From: Gillisia sp. UBA3175
Lineage (GTDB): Bacteria > Bacteroidota > Bacteroidia > Flavobacteriales > Flavobacteriaceae
Assembly (NCBI GenBank): GCA_002364325.1
Contig: DEXV01000008.1
Coordinates: forward strand, 3,393-67,392
Direction of reading: 5' to 3'
DNA: 64,000 nucleotides
Every line of letters begins with the position of its first letter. Positions within the stretch are counted from its first letter, which is position 1. The position numbers were made by a program, and so were the translations under genes. Below are positions 24,166 through 33,143 of this stretch, one piece after another. The notes below the pieces were generated by a model, which did no database searches, was not told where the DNA came from, and saw nothing but the letters and a program-made list of their open reading frames with translations.

Positions 24166-26433
24166 TTATGCATTATTCTGGATCTTAATCAAGTTAAGAG
24201 CAGACCCTTGCTTAAACCATTCTATTTGTGGCTCATTATAAGTATGATTCGCCTTAAAAGTATCTTTACTTCCATCGGCATGAACAACTTCAATAGTAAG
24301 TGGTTTGTCAGGAGCAAATTCAGCTAGATCTATAAAATTAAAAGTATCATCTTCCTGAATTAGATCGTAATCCTTTTCATTCGCAAAAGTGATCCCTAAC
24401 ATCCCTTGCTTCTTAAGGTTTGTTTCATGAATTCTCGCAAAAGATTTTACCAATACTACTTTAACTCCAAGATGTCTTGGTTCCATAGCAGCATGTTCTC
24501 TAGAAGATCCCTCTCCGTAGTTATGATCTCCCACAACTACAGTAGGAATTCCAGCAGCTTTATATTTTCTTGCTACTGCAGGTACTCCGTCATATTCTCC
24601 ATCTATCTGGCTCTTAACAAAATTTGTCTTTTTATTGTAAGAATTTATAGCTCCAATAAGCATGTTATTAGAAATGTTATCTAAATGCCCTCTATATCTT
24701 AACCATGGTCCTGCCATAGAAATATGATCTGTAGTACATTTTCCAAATGCCTTAATAAGAAGCTTTACACCAGTTAGGTTCTTTCCATCCCAAGGCTTGA
24801 AAGGCTCTAAAAGTTGTAAACGCTCACTGTCCTTAGCTACTTTAATCGCTACCTCACTTCCGTCTTCTGAAGGGGCAACATATCCTGGATCCTCAACATC
24901 AAATCCTTTAGGAGGAAGTTCTATTCCTGTTGGCTCATCCAACATCACTTCTTCTCCATCTTCGTTTATAAGTTTATCTCTAGTAGGATCAAAATCCAAT
25001 CTTCCTGAAATTGCAATAGCAGCAACCATTTCTGGTGAACCTACAAAGGCATGAGTATTTGGATTTCCATCTGCTCTTTTTGAGAAGTTTCGGTTAAATG
25101 AATGCACAATAGTATTCTTTTCATCACCTTTTCTATCGCTTCTATCCCATTGGCCTATACAAGGTCCACATGCGTTAGTAAAAATAGTAGCATCCAGATC
25201 TTCAAAGATCTGAAGCAATCCATCTCTTTCGGCAGTGAATCGAATAGTTTCAGATCCTGGATTAATTCCAAAATCAGATTTTGCTTTAATCTTTTTATCT
25301 ACTGCTTGCTTAGCAATAGAAGCGGCACGTGTAAGATCTTCATAAGAAGAGTTAGTACATGAACCTATTAAACCCCAATCTACTTTAATTGGCCAGTCGT
25401 TCTTCCTAGCTGCTTCTCCCATTTCAGAAATAGGTGTAGCAAGATCTGGAGTGAAAGGACCATTTAAATGAGGTCTTAATTCAGACAGATCGATCTCGAT
25501 CAATTCATCAAAATATTGTTCAGGATTTGCATACACTTCATCATCTCCGGTTAAGTGCTCTCTGACTTCATTCGCTGCAGCAGCAACATCAGCTCTATTG
25601 GTTGCATTTAGATAACGCTCCATAGAATCGTCATAGCCAAATGTAGAAGTGGTTGCACCAACTTCTGCACCCATATTACAAATTGTTCCTTTTCCAGTAC
25701 AAGATAAAGAGCGAGCTCCCTCTCCAAAATATTCAATTATTGCCCCTGTTCCACCTTTAACCGTTAAAATTCCAGCAACTTTTAAAATTACATCTTTTGC
25801 AGAGGTCCATCCAGAAAGTTTTCCTGTTAATTTAACACCAATAAGTTTCGGGAACTTTAATTCCCAAGCCATTCCTGCCATTACATCTACTGCATCTGCT
25901 CCACCTACACCAATAGCAACCATTCCTAAACCTCCAGCGTTCACTGTATGAGAATCTGTTCCTATCATCATTCCACCTGGAAATGCATAATTTTCTAGCA
26001 CAACTTGATGTATGATCCCAGCCCCAGGTTTCCAAAATCCAATTCCATATTTATTGGAAACAGATTCTAAAAATTCGAATACTTCATGACTGGATTTATT
26101 TGCCGAAACTAAATCTATAGCTGCACCCATTTTCGCTTGGATCAAGTGATCACAGTGAACCGTAGTTGGAACTGCTACATTTTTCTTTCCAGCTTGCATA
26201 AACTGAAGTAAAGCCATTTGAGCGGTAGCATCCTGACACGCAATTCTGTCTGGAGCGAAATCCACGTAATCCTTACCTCTTCTAAAAGCTTGTTCGGTTT
26301 TTCCGTCCCATAAATGAGAATAAAGTATTTTTTCTGAAAGTGTTAAAGGCTTACCAACAACTTCACGCGCTTTGTTAACGCGGTCTGCCATTTGGCTATA
26401 TACCTTTTTGATCATATCAATATCGTATGCCAT
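24166..26433 (-). CDS. acn: Aconitate hydratase
   Basis: The 755-residue enzyme interconverts citrate and isocitrate in the TCA cycle. The three 4Fe-4S ligands are in [10 protein letters not shown] (C359) and [11 protein letters not shown] (C422 and C425). Other landmarks are [13 protein letters not shown] and, in the swivelling C-terminal domain, [19 protein letters not shown] and [17 protein letters not shown]. The length and order resemble the mitochondrial-type aconitase common in Bacteroidetes rather than the longer AcnA. It is a single gene with a TAATTTTG -7-like box about 33 bp upstream. Confidence 0.96.
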   Translation of the reverse strand: MAYDIDMIKKVYSQMADRVNKAREVVGKPLTLSEKILYSHLWDGKTEQAFRRGKDYVDFAPDRIACQDATAQMALLQFMQAGKKNVAVPTTVHCDHLIQAKMGAAIDLVSANKSSHEVFEFLESVSNKYGIGFWKPGAGIIHQVVLENYAFPGGMMIGTDSHTVNAGGLGMVAIGVGGADAVDVMAGMAWELKFPKLIGVKLTGKLSGWTSAKDVILKVAGILTVKGGTGAIIEYFGEGARSLSCTGKGTICNMGAEVGATTSTFGYDDSMERYLNATNRADVAAAANEVREHLTGDDEVYANPEQYFDELIEIDLSELRPHLNGPFTPDLATPISEMGEAARKNDWPIKVDWGLIGSCTNSSYEDLTRAASIAKQAVDKKIKAKSDFGINPGSETIRFTAERDGLLQIFEDLDATIFTNACGPCIGQWDRSDRKGDEKNTIVHSFNRNFSKRADGNPNTHAFVGSPEMVAAIAISGRLDFDPTRDKLINEDGEEVMLDEPTGIELPPKGFDVEDPGYVAPSEDGSEVAIKVAKDSERLQLLEPFKPWDGKNLTGVKLLIKAFGKCTTDHISMAGPWLRYRGHLDNISNNMLIGAINSYNKKTNFVKSQIDGEYDGVPAVARKYKAAGIPTVVVGDHNYGEGSSREHAAMEPRHLGVKVVLVKSFARIHETNLKKQGMLGITFANEKDYDLIQEDDTFNFIDLAEFAPDKPLTIEVVHADGSKDTFKANHTYNEPQIEWFKQGSALNLIKIQNNA

Positions 26434-26465
26434 GTTTTGTTTGATTTAGTGTTCTAAAAGTCTTG

Positions 26466-26473
26466 CAAAATTA
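26466..26473 (-). promoter_or_regulatory. Probable -7 promoter element of acn
   Basis: TAATTTTG on the minus strand matches TAnnTTTG, 32 bp before the ATG; the -33 position reads TTTT. Confidence 0.45.
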
Positions 26474-26724
26474 CAAAATTGGAACGGATTTTAAAAATTA
26501 GAACTAATATTGGAATATAATTGCGATTTGTTCAAAATAATATTCATTATAGAAAGGTTATTTATCACATCTGTAATTTTGAGTATATATAATATGAATT
26601 TGGTATTTATGTCTGCTAAAACACAAACACAAGGTTAGGTTTTTTATTCCGAATAAATAAAAAGGAGGGCTAAAAAAGAAATTTAAAGTTGACGGTTTCT
26701 GTTCTTAATTATGAAGTAGCTCTA

Positions 26725-27678
26725 TTAAAATAAAGCTCTTATTATCTGCTCTTCAGAAATCCCTTCGGCTTCTGCTTTATAATTCTTAATTATTCTGTGC
26801 CTTAAAATGCCCATCGCAACAGCTTGAATATTTTCTATATCTGGAGAAAACTTTCCGTTTAAAATAGCATGTGCCTTAGCCGCTAATACCAAATTTTGAG
26901 AAGCTCTTGGTCCTGCTCCCCAATCCACATAATTCTTAATAATCTCTGGAGCTGTAGTTCCATTCGGCCTACTTTTGCTAACCATCGTAACTGCATATTC
27001 CACAACGTTATCTGCGACAGGAACTCTACGCACTAAGTGCTGTATCTCGATGATCTCTGAAGCTGTAAAAAGCGGATTTATAGTTTGTTCTATGTTGGTA
27101 GTGGTTGTTTTTACTACATCTACCTCCTCTTGAAATGAGGGATAATCCAGATTAATGGCAAACATGAATCTGTCTAACTGTGCTTCAGGCAAAGGATACG
27201 TACCTTCCTGCTCTATTGGATTTTGAGTAGCCAAAACAAAATAAGGAAGACTAAGCTTATAATGATTGCCTGCAATGGTTACAGAGCGTTCTTGCATAGC
27301 CTCTAATAATGCAGCTTGAGTTTTTGGCGGAGTTCTATTTATTTCATCTGCCAGAATGATATTCGAAAAAATTGGCCCTTTAATAAACTTAAAGTGTCTA
27401 TTCTCATCTAAGATTTCCGAACCTAAAATATCACTAGGCATAAGATCTGGGGTGAACTGTATCCTTTTAAAATCTAATCCCAAAGCTTTAGAAATGGTAT
27501 TTACCATTAATGTTTTGGCCAGTCCTGGAACTCCTATCAACAATGCATGCCCTCCGGAAAAAATTGACAAGAGAATTTGATCGATCACTTTCTCTTGACC
27601 AACTATTACCTTCGCTATTTCTTTTTTAAGAAGTTGATGCTTATCAACTAAAGATTCTACAGCGGTGACATCGGACAT
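26725..27678 (-). CDS. MoxR-family AAA+ ATPase
   Basis: The 317-residue ATPase has Walker A GVPGLAKT (about residues 53-60), Walker B ILADEINRTPPKTQAALLEAM, sensor 1 LATQNPIEQEGTYPLPEAQLDRF and the VPVADNVVEY C-terminal helical domain. MoxR proteins act as chaperones for metal insertion or complex assembly, usually beside VWA-domain genes. Here no VWA or DUF58 gene follows; instead it is 10 bp downstream of the SurA-like chaperone gene on the same strand, suggesting one operon for envelope protein maturation. Confidence 0.93.
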   Translation of the reverse strand: MSDVTAVESLVDKHQLLKKEIAKVIVGQEKVIDQILLSIFSGGHALLIGVPGLAKTLMVNTISKALGLDFKRIQFTPDLMPSDILGSEILDENRHFKFIKGPIFSNIILADEINRTPPKTQAALLEAMQERSVTIAGNHYKLSLPYFVLATQNPIEQEGTYPLPEAQLDRFMFAINLDYPSFQEEVDVVKTTTTNIEQTINPLFTASEIIEIQHLVRRVPVADNVVEYAVTMVSKSRPNGTTAPEIIKNYVDWGAGPRASQNLVLAAKAHAILNGKFSPDIENIQAVAMGILRHRIIKNYKAEAEGISEEQIIRALF

Positions 27679-27688
27679 TTGTGGTGTA

Positions 27689-29146
27689 TTATTTTTTTAA
27701 CCAGTTACTTTCAAAAGAACAATTTCGGAATTTACCATTAATTTTAATATAAGTATCTGCAATTTTTTCCTTTTGCCATTCTGCAATAGCATCTAATTGC
27801 TTATCTCTCAATGCCAATTCTTTTATCTTAAGGTAATCCTGAACAAAATCTGCCTTATGCTCTTTGTATCTCTTGTTAACCGTAATAATCTTATAAAATA
27901 TTTTTCCTGTACGTTCTTGGTCCTTTAAAATCAAGGAAACCTCTCCTTCTTTTAAACTAGATACCTGCTCATACAATTCTGGATCTATCTTGGTAAGTTC
28001 GAATCTTGTATCTCCATTTGTCGGGTTGATCAATTTACCATCGTTTGCAGCAGTTTGCTCTTCATCTGAATATCTTTTGGCAGCCTCCCCAAAAGTGATC
28101 TCTTTATTAATAATCTTATTTCTTAAGCTATCTATTTCCGCTCTAGCACTCTCTACAGTAGAGTTGGTAACATCTGGAATCAAAAGAATGTGTCTTATCT
28201 CCAAATTCTGACCAATTACTTTTTCAACCTTAATAATATGATATCCAAATTGAGATGCAAAAGGTTCACTTACTTCACCTTCTTGTAAACTAAAGGCGGT
28301 ATCTTTAAAATCTTTATCCAATCCATCTTTCCTGGTTATAACCATTCGTCCACCATCGCTACTAGACCCTGGGTCCTGAGAGTATAGTACCGCTTTAGTA
28401 CCAAAACTAGCACCATTATCTACTACATCTTCACGAAATTGATTTAACCTATCTATTACCTTTTGCTTTTCAGATTCAGGAGTTTCTGGCTTAATTATAA
28501 TTTGTGCGATCTCCACTTCATCACCAAAATATGGTCTTTCCTCTTCAGGAATTCCTTCAAAATAAGTGCGAACTTCTTCTGGAGTTACTTCCACTTTTTC
28601 AATAATGCTTTGTTGCATTTTTTTAGAAAGTTCTTGCTGCTTATTTAATTCAAATAATTCAGTTCTAAATTCATCTTCAGAATCTCTTTTATAAAAATTA
28701 AGTACTTTTTGCATGGTACCTATTTGTCCAACCATTTGGGTGATCTGTTGATCTACATAATTTCTGATTTCAACATCAGAAACAACAATACTATCTTGAA
28801 TGGCATGGTGTGCGTATAATTTATTCTCTAATAAACTTCCAGCTAAATTACAATCTGTAATCCCCTCAGTAGAAACTCCTTGACTCTTAAGATCTTTATA
28901 CATAAGATCTATATCGCTATCCAGAATAACGTATGCGCCTACCACGGCTGCAATACCATCTACTTTCATTCTTTTAAAGTCGCCAGATTCTTGCGGCGCT
29001 TCTTCTTGAACTACTTCCGGTTGAATTGCGGTACTATCTGTAACAATTACTTCTTGGGCGATTGCGCTAGCCTGCATTCCAAAAAACACGGTAATCGCTG
29101 CTATTCCTTTAATTATATATTTCAAATTGTTCGTTTTCAATTGCAT
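27689..29146 (-). CDS. SurA-like periplasmic peptidyl-prolyl isomerase with two parvulin domains
   Basis: The 485-residue protein has a signal peptide (IIKGIAAITVFFGMQASAIAQ), an N-terminal SurA chaperone region with DGIAAVVGAYVILDSDIDL, and two parvulin-type domains beginning near VEIAQIIIKPETPE and LEIRHILLIPDVTN. It should escort outer-membrane proteins through the periplasm. The ATG at 29146 makes it overlap the upstream lipoprotein gene by 38 bp; a TTG at codon 8 (29125) would also keep a signal peptide with less overlap. It is co-directional with the upstream lipoprotein gene and moxR. Confidence 0.92.
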   Translation of the reverse strand: MQLKTNNLKYIIKGIAAITVFFGMQASAIAQEVIVTDSTAIQPEVVQEEAPQESGDFKRMKVDGIAAVVGAYVILDSDIDLMYKDLKSQGVSTEGITDCNLAGSLLENKLYAHHAIQDSIVVSDVEIRNYVDQQITQMVGQIGTMQKVLNFYKRDSEDEFRTELFELNKQQELSKKMQQSIIEKVEVTPEEVRTYFEGIPEEERPYFGDEVEIAQIIIKPETPESEKQKVIDRLNQFREDVVDNGASFGTKAVLYSQDPGSSSDGGRMVITRKDGLDKDFKDTAFSLQEGEVSEPFASQFGYHIIKVEKVIGQNLEIRHILLIPDVTNSTVESARAEIDSLRNKIINKEITFGEAAKRYSDEEQTAANDGKLINPTNGDTRFELTKIDPELYEQVSSLKEGEVSLILKDQERTGKIFYKIITVNKRYKEHKADFVQDYLKIKELALRDKQLDAIAEWQKEKIADTYIKINGKFRNCSFESNWLKK

Positions 29147-29972
29147 CTCTTGTTATATCTTTTTCTAAATCTTTAACTAAATTGGCTTTTCTCTTGTTAA
29201 GGAGAATTTGTTTAATTGTGGAAGTTGCATATTCCAGCGGCGCTTGGTCGTTCCTTAAAAGAACGTCGTTAACATACACCAAATATACTTCTAATGAATC
29301 TTCGAGTTGAAGAAAATTCGACTTTTTTAAGAATTGTGACTTATTACCATCATTCAAAGGAAATATCTTTTCATATACAGATTTTGTGCCAACCCATACG
29401 GTATCTTTAAATGAATAAGATTTAAACTGAAGTGCAATCCTGTTTAGATCCTCTCTATCTTCAGAATTAAACCTTATAAATTTCTTCTTAATATCTTGAA
29501 AATCTAAATTATTCTTATCTAAATTGACGAAGCGCATTTTCACAAGGTCCTCATTCAATCTGAAGTTATCCATATGTTCTTCATAATAATTTACTATCTC
29601 GGTCTGGCTAAAAGCTGTATCTAACCTTTTCACAACCAAAGCATCTGCATAGGCTTTGCTATAAAGTTCATTTTTGTAGTTATTTACCAACTCATCAAAT
29701 TCCTTCTGTTGCTGGGTACTTAAATTTATTTTTGCTCTATCTATTAATAATTGCTGTGTGGCCCATCTATTAATAAAATTGTTCACTAACAAAATACTGT
29801 CTTCATCACTTAGGTCTTCGCCTACTAAGGATTGAATATCCTCTAAATATAAATAGTTATCGTTTACTCGAGCCACTTTTTGTCGCTCCTCTATTGGCTT
29901 AAAGTAATTGCAACTTTGCAGTAAAACGGTGCAACCAATTAGTAAAAAAAACTTTGAGATATGATTCTCCAT
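29109..29972 (-). CDS. SurA-N-like lipoprotein (peptidyl-prolyl isomerase-related)
   Basis: The 287-residue protein has a lipobox (TVLLQSC, Cys21) and then RQKVARVNDNYLYLEDIQSLV, the N-terminal pattern of SurA/PrsA-type chaperones, followed by helices such as NRWATQQLLIDRAK. A weak parvulin-like region follows, without clear catalytic residues. It is probably an outer-membrane biogenesis chaperone paired with the SurA-like protein, whose gene it overlaps. It is transcribed divergently from the SRPBCC gene. A TATTTTTG -7-like box lies at 30058-30051 (minus strand). Confidence 0.82.
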   Translation of the reverse strand: MENHISKFFLLIGCTVLLQSCNYFKPIEERQKVARVNDNYLYLEDIQSLVGEDLSDEDSILLVNNFINRWATQQLLIDRAKINLSTQQQKEFDELVNNYKNELYSKAYADALVVKRLDTAFSQTEIVNYYEEHMDNFRLNEDLVKMRFVNLDKNNLDFQDIKKKFIRFNSEDREDLNRIALQFKSYSFKDTVWVGTKSVYEKIFPLNDGNKSQFLKKSNFLQLEDSLEVYLVYVNDVLLRNDQAPLEYATSTIKQILLNKRKANLVKDLEKDITRDAIENEQFEIYN

Positions 29973-30174
29973 TTATAGGCAGATAACTTTAATAATAATC
30001 CGTAATTTTAATATTCCCAGAACGTTCTGATTTTTATTAAAATACAGCGGCAAAAATAAGAATTCCTAAGGCTTAAACAAGCTATAATCTGTAAACGATT
30101 CAAAATTCAAGAAATTATACTCCAAATTATTAATTTTCTTAAGCAATTAGAAAGCTAACTAAAATGGAACCATA

Positions 30175-30627
30175 ATGAAGTATTCTGAACAAATCATTAT
30201 AGACCTGCCTAGGGAAATAATGATTGCAAAATTCGAAAATCCAGAAAATTTTAAACATTGGCAAAAAGGATTCATATCCTACAAGCATTTATGCGGTTCT
30301 CCTGGAGAATTAGGCGCTCGATCTAAATTGAAATTCAAAATGGGGAAAAGAGAAATTGAAATGATCGAGACCATTGAAAAGAGAGATTTACCAAATAAGT
30401 TGTTTACCAGTTACGATGCAAAGGGAGTTTTTAACCATCAAAAGAATTATTTTGAAGACGTTACTACCAATTCCACAAGATGGATAAGTGATAATGAGTT
30501 CGAATTTTCTGGATTCATGAAAATAATTGCACTTTTGATGCCTGGATCTTTCAAAAAACAAACACTAAATTATATGAAGGATTTTAAGGACTTTGCGGAA
30601 AATAGCACCAGTGTGCTAAATGAATAG
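30175..30627 (+). CDS. SRPBCC-family protein
   Basis: The 150-residue protein has the START/polyketide-cyclase-like pattern: EQIIIDLPREIMIAKFENPENFKHWQKGF at the start (first strand and helix), GARSKLKFKMGKREIEM, and a long C-terminal helix KKQTLNYMKDFKDFAENS. These helix-grip folds bind hydrophobic ligands; the ligand is unknown. It is followed with an 8-bp overlap, or 4 bp gap if the later start is used, by a small conserved gene. Confidence 0.78.
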   Translation: MKYSEQIIIDLPREIMIAKFENPENFKHWQKGFISYKHLCGSPGELGARSKLKFKMGKREIEMIETIEKRDLPNKLFTSYDAKGVFNHQKNYFEDVTTNSTRWISDNEFEFSGFMKIIALLMPGSFKKQTLNYMKDFKDFAENSTSVLNE

Positions 30628-30631
30628 ATAC

Positions 30632-30883
30632 ATGGAAAAAGAAAGAAAAATTAAATTAATATGGGACTTTCGAGGTCCACAAGCCTTACCAATAGCCAAG
30701 CATCACGAAATACATTTAAAAGATTTCATACTTGCCGAAAAACTTGAAGACTGGAACATCACAGGATTTCAACAGTTAACCGAACTGCATTCTATTGCTT
30801 TCTGGGTAGTTCCAGAATCTGAGATCCTTAAATTTAGGGATGTTTTAAAACCAAATAGGGCAATAGTTTATAATGAACAATAA
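30632..30883 (+). CDS. Small conserved hypothetical protein
   Basis: I place the start at 30632 (MEKERKIKLIWDFRGPQALP), giving 83 residues; an in-frame ATG at 30620 overlaps the SRPBCC gene. The protein has no signal peptide or membrane segment. The core IKLIWDFRGP, HHEIHLKDF, and HSIAFWVVPE recalls a small cytoplasmic family common in Flavobacteria, of unknown function. It is probably co-transcribed with the SRPBCC gene. Confidence 0.7.
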   Translation: MEKERKIKLIWDFRGPQALPIAKHHEIHLKDFILAEKLEDWNITGFQQLTELHSIAFWVVPESEILKFRDVLKPNRAIVYNEQ

Positions 30884-30946
30884 TTTTTAGAGTATTCTTA
30901 TAATTATTTAACCGGGTCTCCTATATTTGGGAAAATTAATAAAAAC

Positions 30947-31459
30947 ATGAAAAACATTGTATTGGCTCTTGCCATTTTTATTACAGGGATTAGCCTTCAG
31001 GCACAATCTAAGATTGGAACTATAGATGCTGAATTCATATTAGGCCAGATGCCTGAGATCCCAACTGTGGAAGAATCCTTAAAAACTTACAACCTAAAAC
31101 TTCAGGAAGATCTTCAAGTAACTCTCAAGAAATATGAAGAATTAATTGCCGACTATAAGTCCAACAGTACCACTTTTACAGAAGAAATTAAAGTTGAAAA
31201 AGAATCTGAAATTTTGTCTTTAGAGAATGATATCAAGAATTTCAGACAAAAAGCTTCCGTACTTATTCAAGTTAAAAGAAATGAGCTTACTCAGCCTCTT
31301 TATGAGAAAATTAATACTGCTATGCGCACTATTGTTGCAGAGCAAAAATACACTCAAATATTTAACACTAGTGTGAATGGTTTAGCCTATTCAGATGAAA
31401 AATTTGATATCACCCAAGCTGTGATGACAAAACTTGGTATAGAAATGCCAAAGGAATAA
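30947..31459 (+). CDS. OmpH/Skp-family periplasmic chaperone
   Basis: The 170-residue protein has a signal peptide (MKNIVLALAIFITGISLQAQ), then KIGTIDAEFILGQMPEI, the usual start of Skp/OmpH, and long charged helices (about residues 45-120) that would form the coiled-coil tentacles. The C-terminal part ANVDIT-like region (YSDEKFDITQAVMTKLG) closes the body domain. It should hold unfolded outer-membrane proteins. TATATTTG at about 30921-30928 is a possible -7 box. A strong bidirectional terminator follows. Confidence 0.88.
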   Translation: MKNIVLALAIFITGISLQAQSKIGTIDAEFILGQMPEIPTVEESLKTYNLKLQEDLQVTLKKYEELIADYKSNSTTFTEEIKVEKESEILSLENDIKNFRQKASVLIQVKRNELTQPLYEKINTAMRTIVAEQKYTQIFNTSVNGLAYSDEKFDITQAVMTKLGIEMPKE

Positions 31460-31477
31460 ACACTATTCCTAGAGCTA

Positions 31478-31516
31478 AAAAAAGCGGTTTCATATAATTA
31501 TGAAGCCGCTTTTTTA
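31478..31516 (+). terminator. Bidirectional terminator between the ompH-like gene and guaB
   Basis: 11 bp stem GCGGTTTCATA/TATGAAGCCGC (31484-31494/31499-31509) with a 4-nt loop, preceded by A-rich and followed by T-rich sequence, serving both converging genes. Confidence 0.92.
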
Positions 31517-31535
31517 TTGAATTTATTCATTAAAT

Positions 31536-33008
31536 CTATCTGCTATAGTTTGGTGATTCATTAGTAATGGTTACATCATGAGGATGACTTTCATGAATTC
31601 CAGATGAAGTTATTTTCACAAACCTTCCAGTTTCCTTTAATGTTTCTATATCCTTTGCTCCACAATATCCCATACCGGCACGAAGTCCGCCTACAAATTG
31701 ATGGATGCTTTCCTCCAGCTCCCCTTTGTAAGGAACCCTCCCCACAATTCCTTCTGGCACCAATTTCTTAATGTCGTCTTCTACATCTTGAAAATAACGA
31801 TCTTTAGATCCTTGTTTCATTGCTTCAACAGAACCCATCCCTCTGTAAGACTTAAATTTTCTACCTTCATAAATAATAGTTTCCCCAGGAGATTCCTTAG
31901 TTCCTGCAAGTAAAGATCCTAACATTACACAATCTGCTCCCGCTGCAATTGCTTTAGGAATATCTCCTGTATAGCGAATTCCACCATCTGCAATAACAGG
32001 AACTCCAGTTCCTTTTAAAGCGGCTGCAACCTCTAACACTGCAGAGAATTGAGGAAAACCTACACCAGCTACAACTCTGGTAGTACAAATAGATCCAGGA
32101 CCTATTCCAACTTTTACGGCATCTGCTCCAGCATTTGCTAAATATTTAGCAGCTTCAGCTGTTGCAATATTTCCCACAACAACATCCAGATCTGGAAATT
32201 TAGCTTTTACGCTTTTTAGAACTTCTACTACACCTCTGGTATGTCCATGAGCTGTATCGATTATAATGGCATCTACCCCAGCATTAACCAATGCAGTTGC
32301 ACGTTCTACAGAATCTGCAGTTACACCAATTGCAGCTGCAACACGAAGCCTTCCGTAGCTATCTTTATTTGCATTTGGTTTTTGAGTAAGTTTAGTGATA
32401 TCTCGAAAAGTGATAAGACCTACTAATATATCATTTGCATTAACAACAGGCAATTTTTCAATTTTATTCTTTTGTAAGATCACCTCTGCTTCTTCTAGGG
32501 ATGTTCCTTCAGAAACAGTTACCAAATTCTTAGAAGTCATTACTTCAGAAATTGGCCTCTTATTATTTTTTTCGAATCTTAGATCTCTATTGGTTACAAT
32601 ACCAAGTAGTTTTCCATTATCATCGATAATTGGAATACCACCAATACTGTGTTCTTTCATATTATTTTTAGCATCCTGAACCTTCGCCGTAAGAGGTAAG
32701 GTAACAGGATCTATGATCATTCCGCTTTCTGCACGCTTCACCTTCCTCACCTTCAAGGCTTGCTCCTCGATGCTCATATTCTTGTGCAATACACCAATTC
32801 CTCCTTCTCGAGCAATGGCTATAGCCATTTTACTCTCCGTAACTGTATCCATAGCAGCAGATACTATAGGAACATTAATAGGAATGTTTCTGGTAAATTT
32901 AGATTGAATACTTACGTCGCGAGGTAGAATTTCGGAATATGCGGGAACCAATAATACATCGTCGTATGTAAGGCCTTCCCCAACTATTTTGGAATCGTGT
33001 GCAGTCAT
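31536..33008 (-). CDS. guaB: Inosine-5'-monophosphate dehydrogenase
   Basis: With the start at 33008 ([20 protein letters not shown]) the protein has 490 residues, the normal IMPDH length. The alternative ATG at 33035 lies inside a -7-like promoter box and is rejected. Two CBS domains occupy about residues 95-205. The catalytic loop [17 protein letters not shown] holds the nucleophilic Cys, and the flap RGMGSVEAM follows. It oxidises IMP to XMP, the committed step of GMP synthesis. An inverted repeat lies immediately upstream of the start codon. Confidence 0.96.
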   Translation of the reverse strand: MTAHDSKIVGEGLTYDDVLLVPAYSEILPRDVSIQSKFTRNIPINVPIVSAAMDTVTESKMAIAIAREGGIGVLHKNMSIEEQALKVRKVKRAESGMIIDPVTLPLTAKVQDAKNNMKEHSIGGIPIIDDNGKLLGIVTNRDLRFEKNNKRPISEVMTSKNLVTVSEGTSLEEAEVILQKNKIEKLPVVNANDILVGLITFRDITKLTQKPNANKDSYGRLRVAAAIGVTADSVERATALVNAGVDAIIIDTAHGHTRGVVEVLKSVKAKFPDLDVVVGNIATAEAAKYLANAGADAVKVGIGPGSICTTRVVAGVGFPQFSAVLEVAAALKGTGVPVIADGGIRYTGDIPKAIAAGADCVMLGSLLAGTKESPGETIIYEGRKFKSYRGMGSVEAMKQGSKDRYFQDVEDDIKKLVPEGIVGRVPYKGELEESIHQFVGGLRAGMGYCGAKDIETLKETGRFVKITSSGIHESHPHDVTITNESPNYSR

Positions 33009-33009
33009 A

Positions 33010-33029
33010 GCAATTAAAGATTTAATTGC
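33010..33029. promoter_or_regulatory. Inverted repeat between promoter and start codon of guaB
   Basis: GCAATTAAA, 2 bp, TTTAATTGC: a perfect 9-bp dyad covering the expected transcription start and leader and ending 1 bp before the ATG. It could be an operator or a small 5' hairpin. Confidence 0.5.
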
Positions 33030-33032
33030 GTG

Positions 33033-33040
33033 CAAATATA
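33033..33040 (-). promoter_or_regulatory. Probable -7 promoter element of guaB
   Basis: TATATTTG on the minus strand matches TAnnTTTG, 24 bp upstream of the ATG at 33008. It has no good -33 TTTG. Confidence 0.5.
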
Positions 33041-33143
33041 CGTAATTTAAAACCAGGAAATTGATTGGAAATCAGCTAATCTTGGATTTATTCCGAAAAT
33101 GTCAGTTGAGCATCAAGAATTACAAAATTTTCACTTATCAATT

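Noticed and set aside
33009..33035. N-terminal extension of guaB
   Set aside because: The ATG at 33035 is inside a TATATTTG promoter box; the start at 33008 gives the standard 490 residues.
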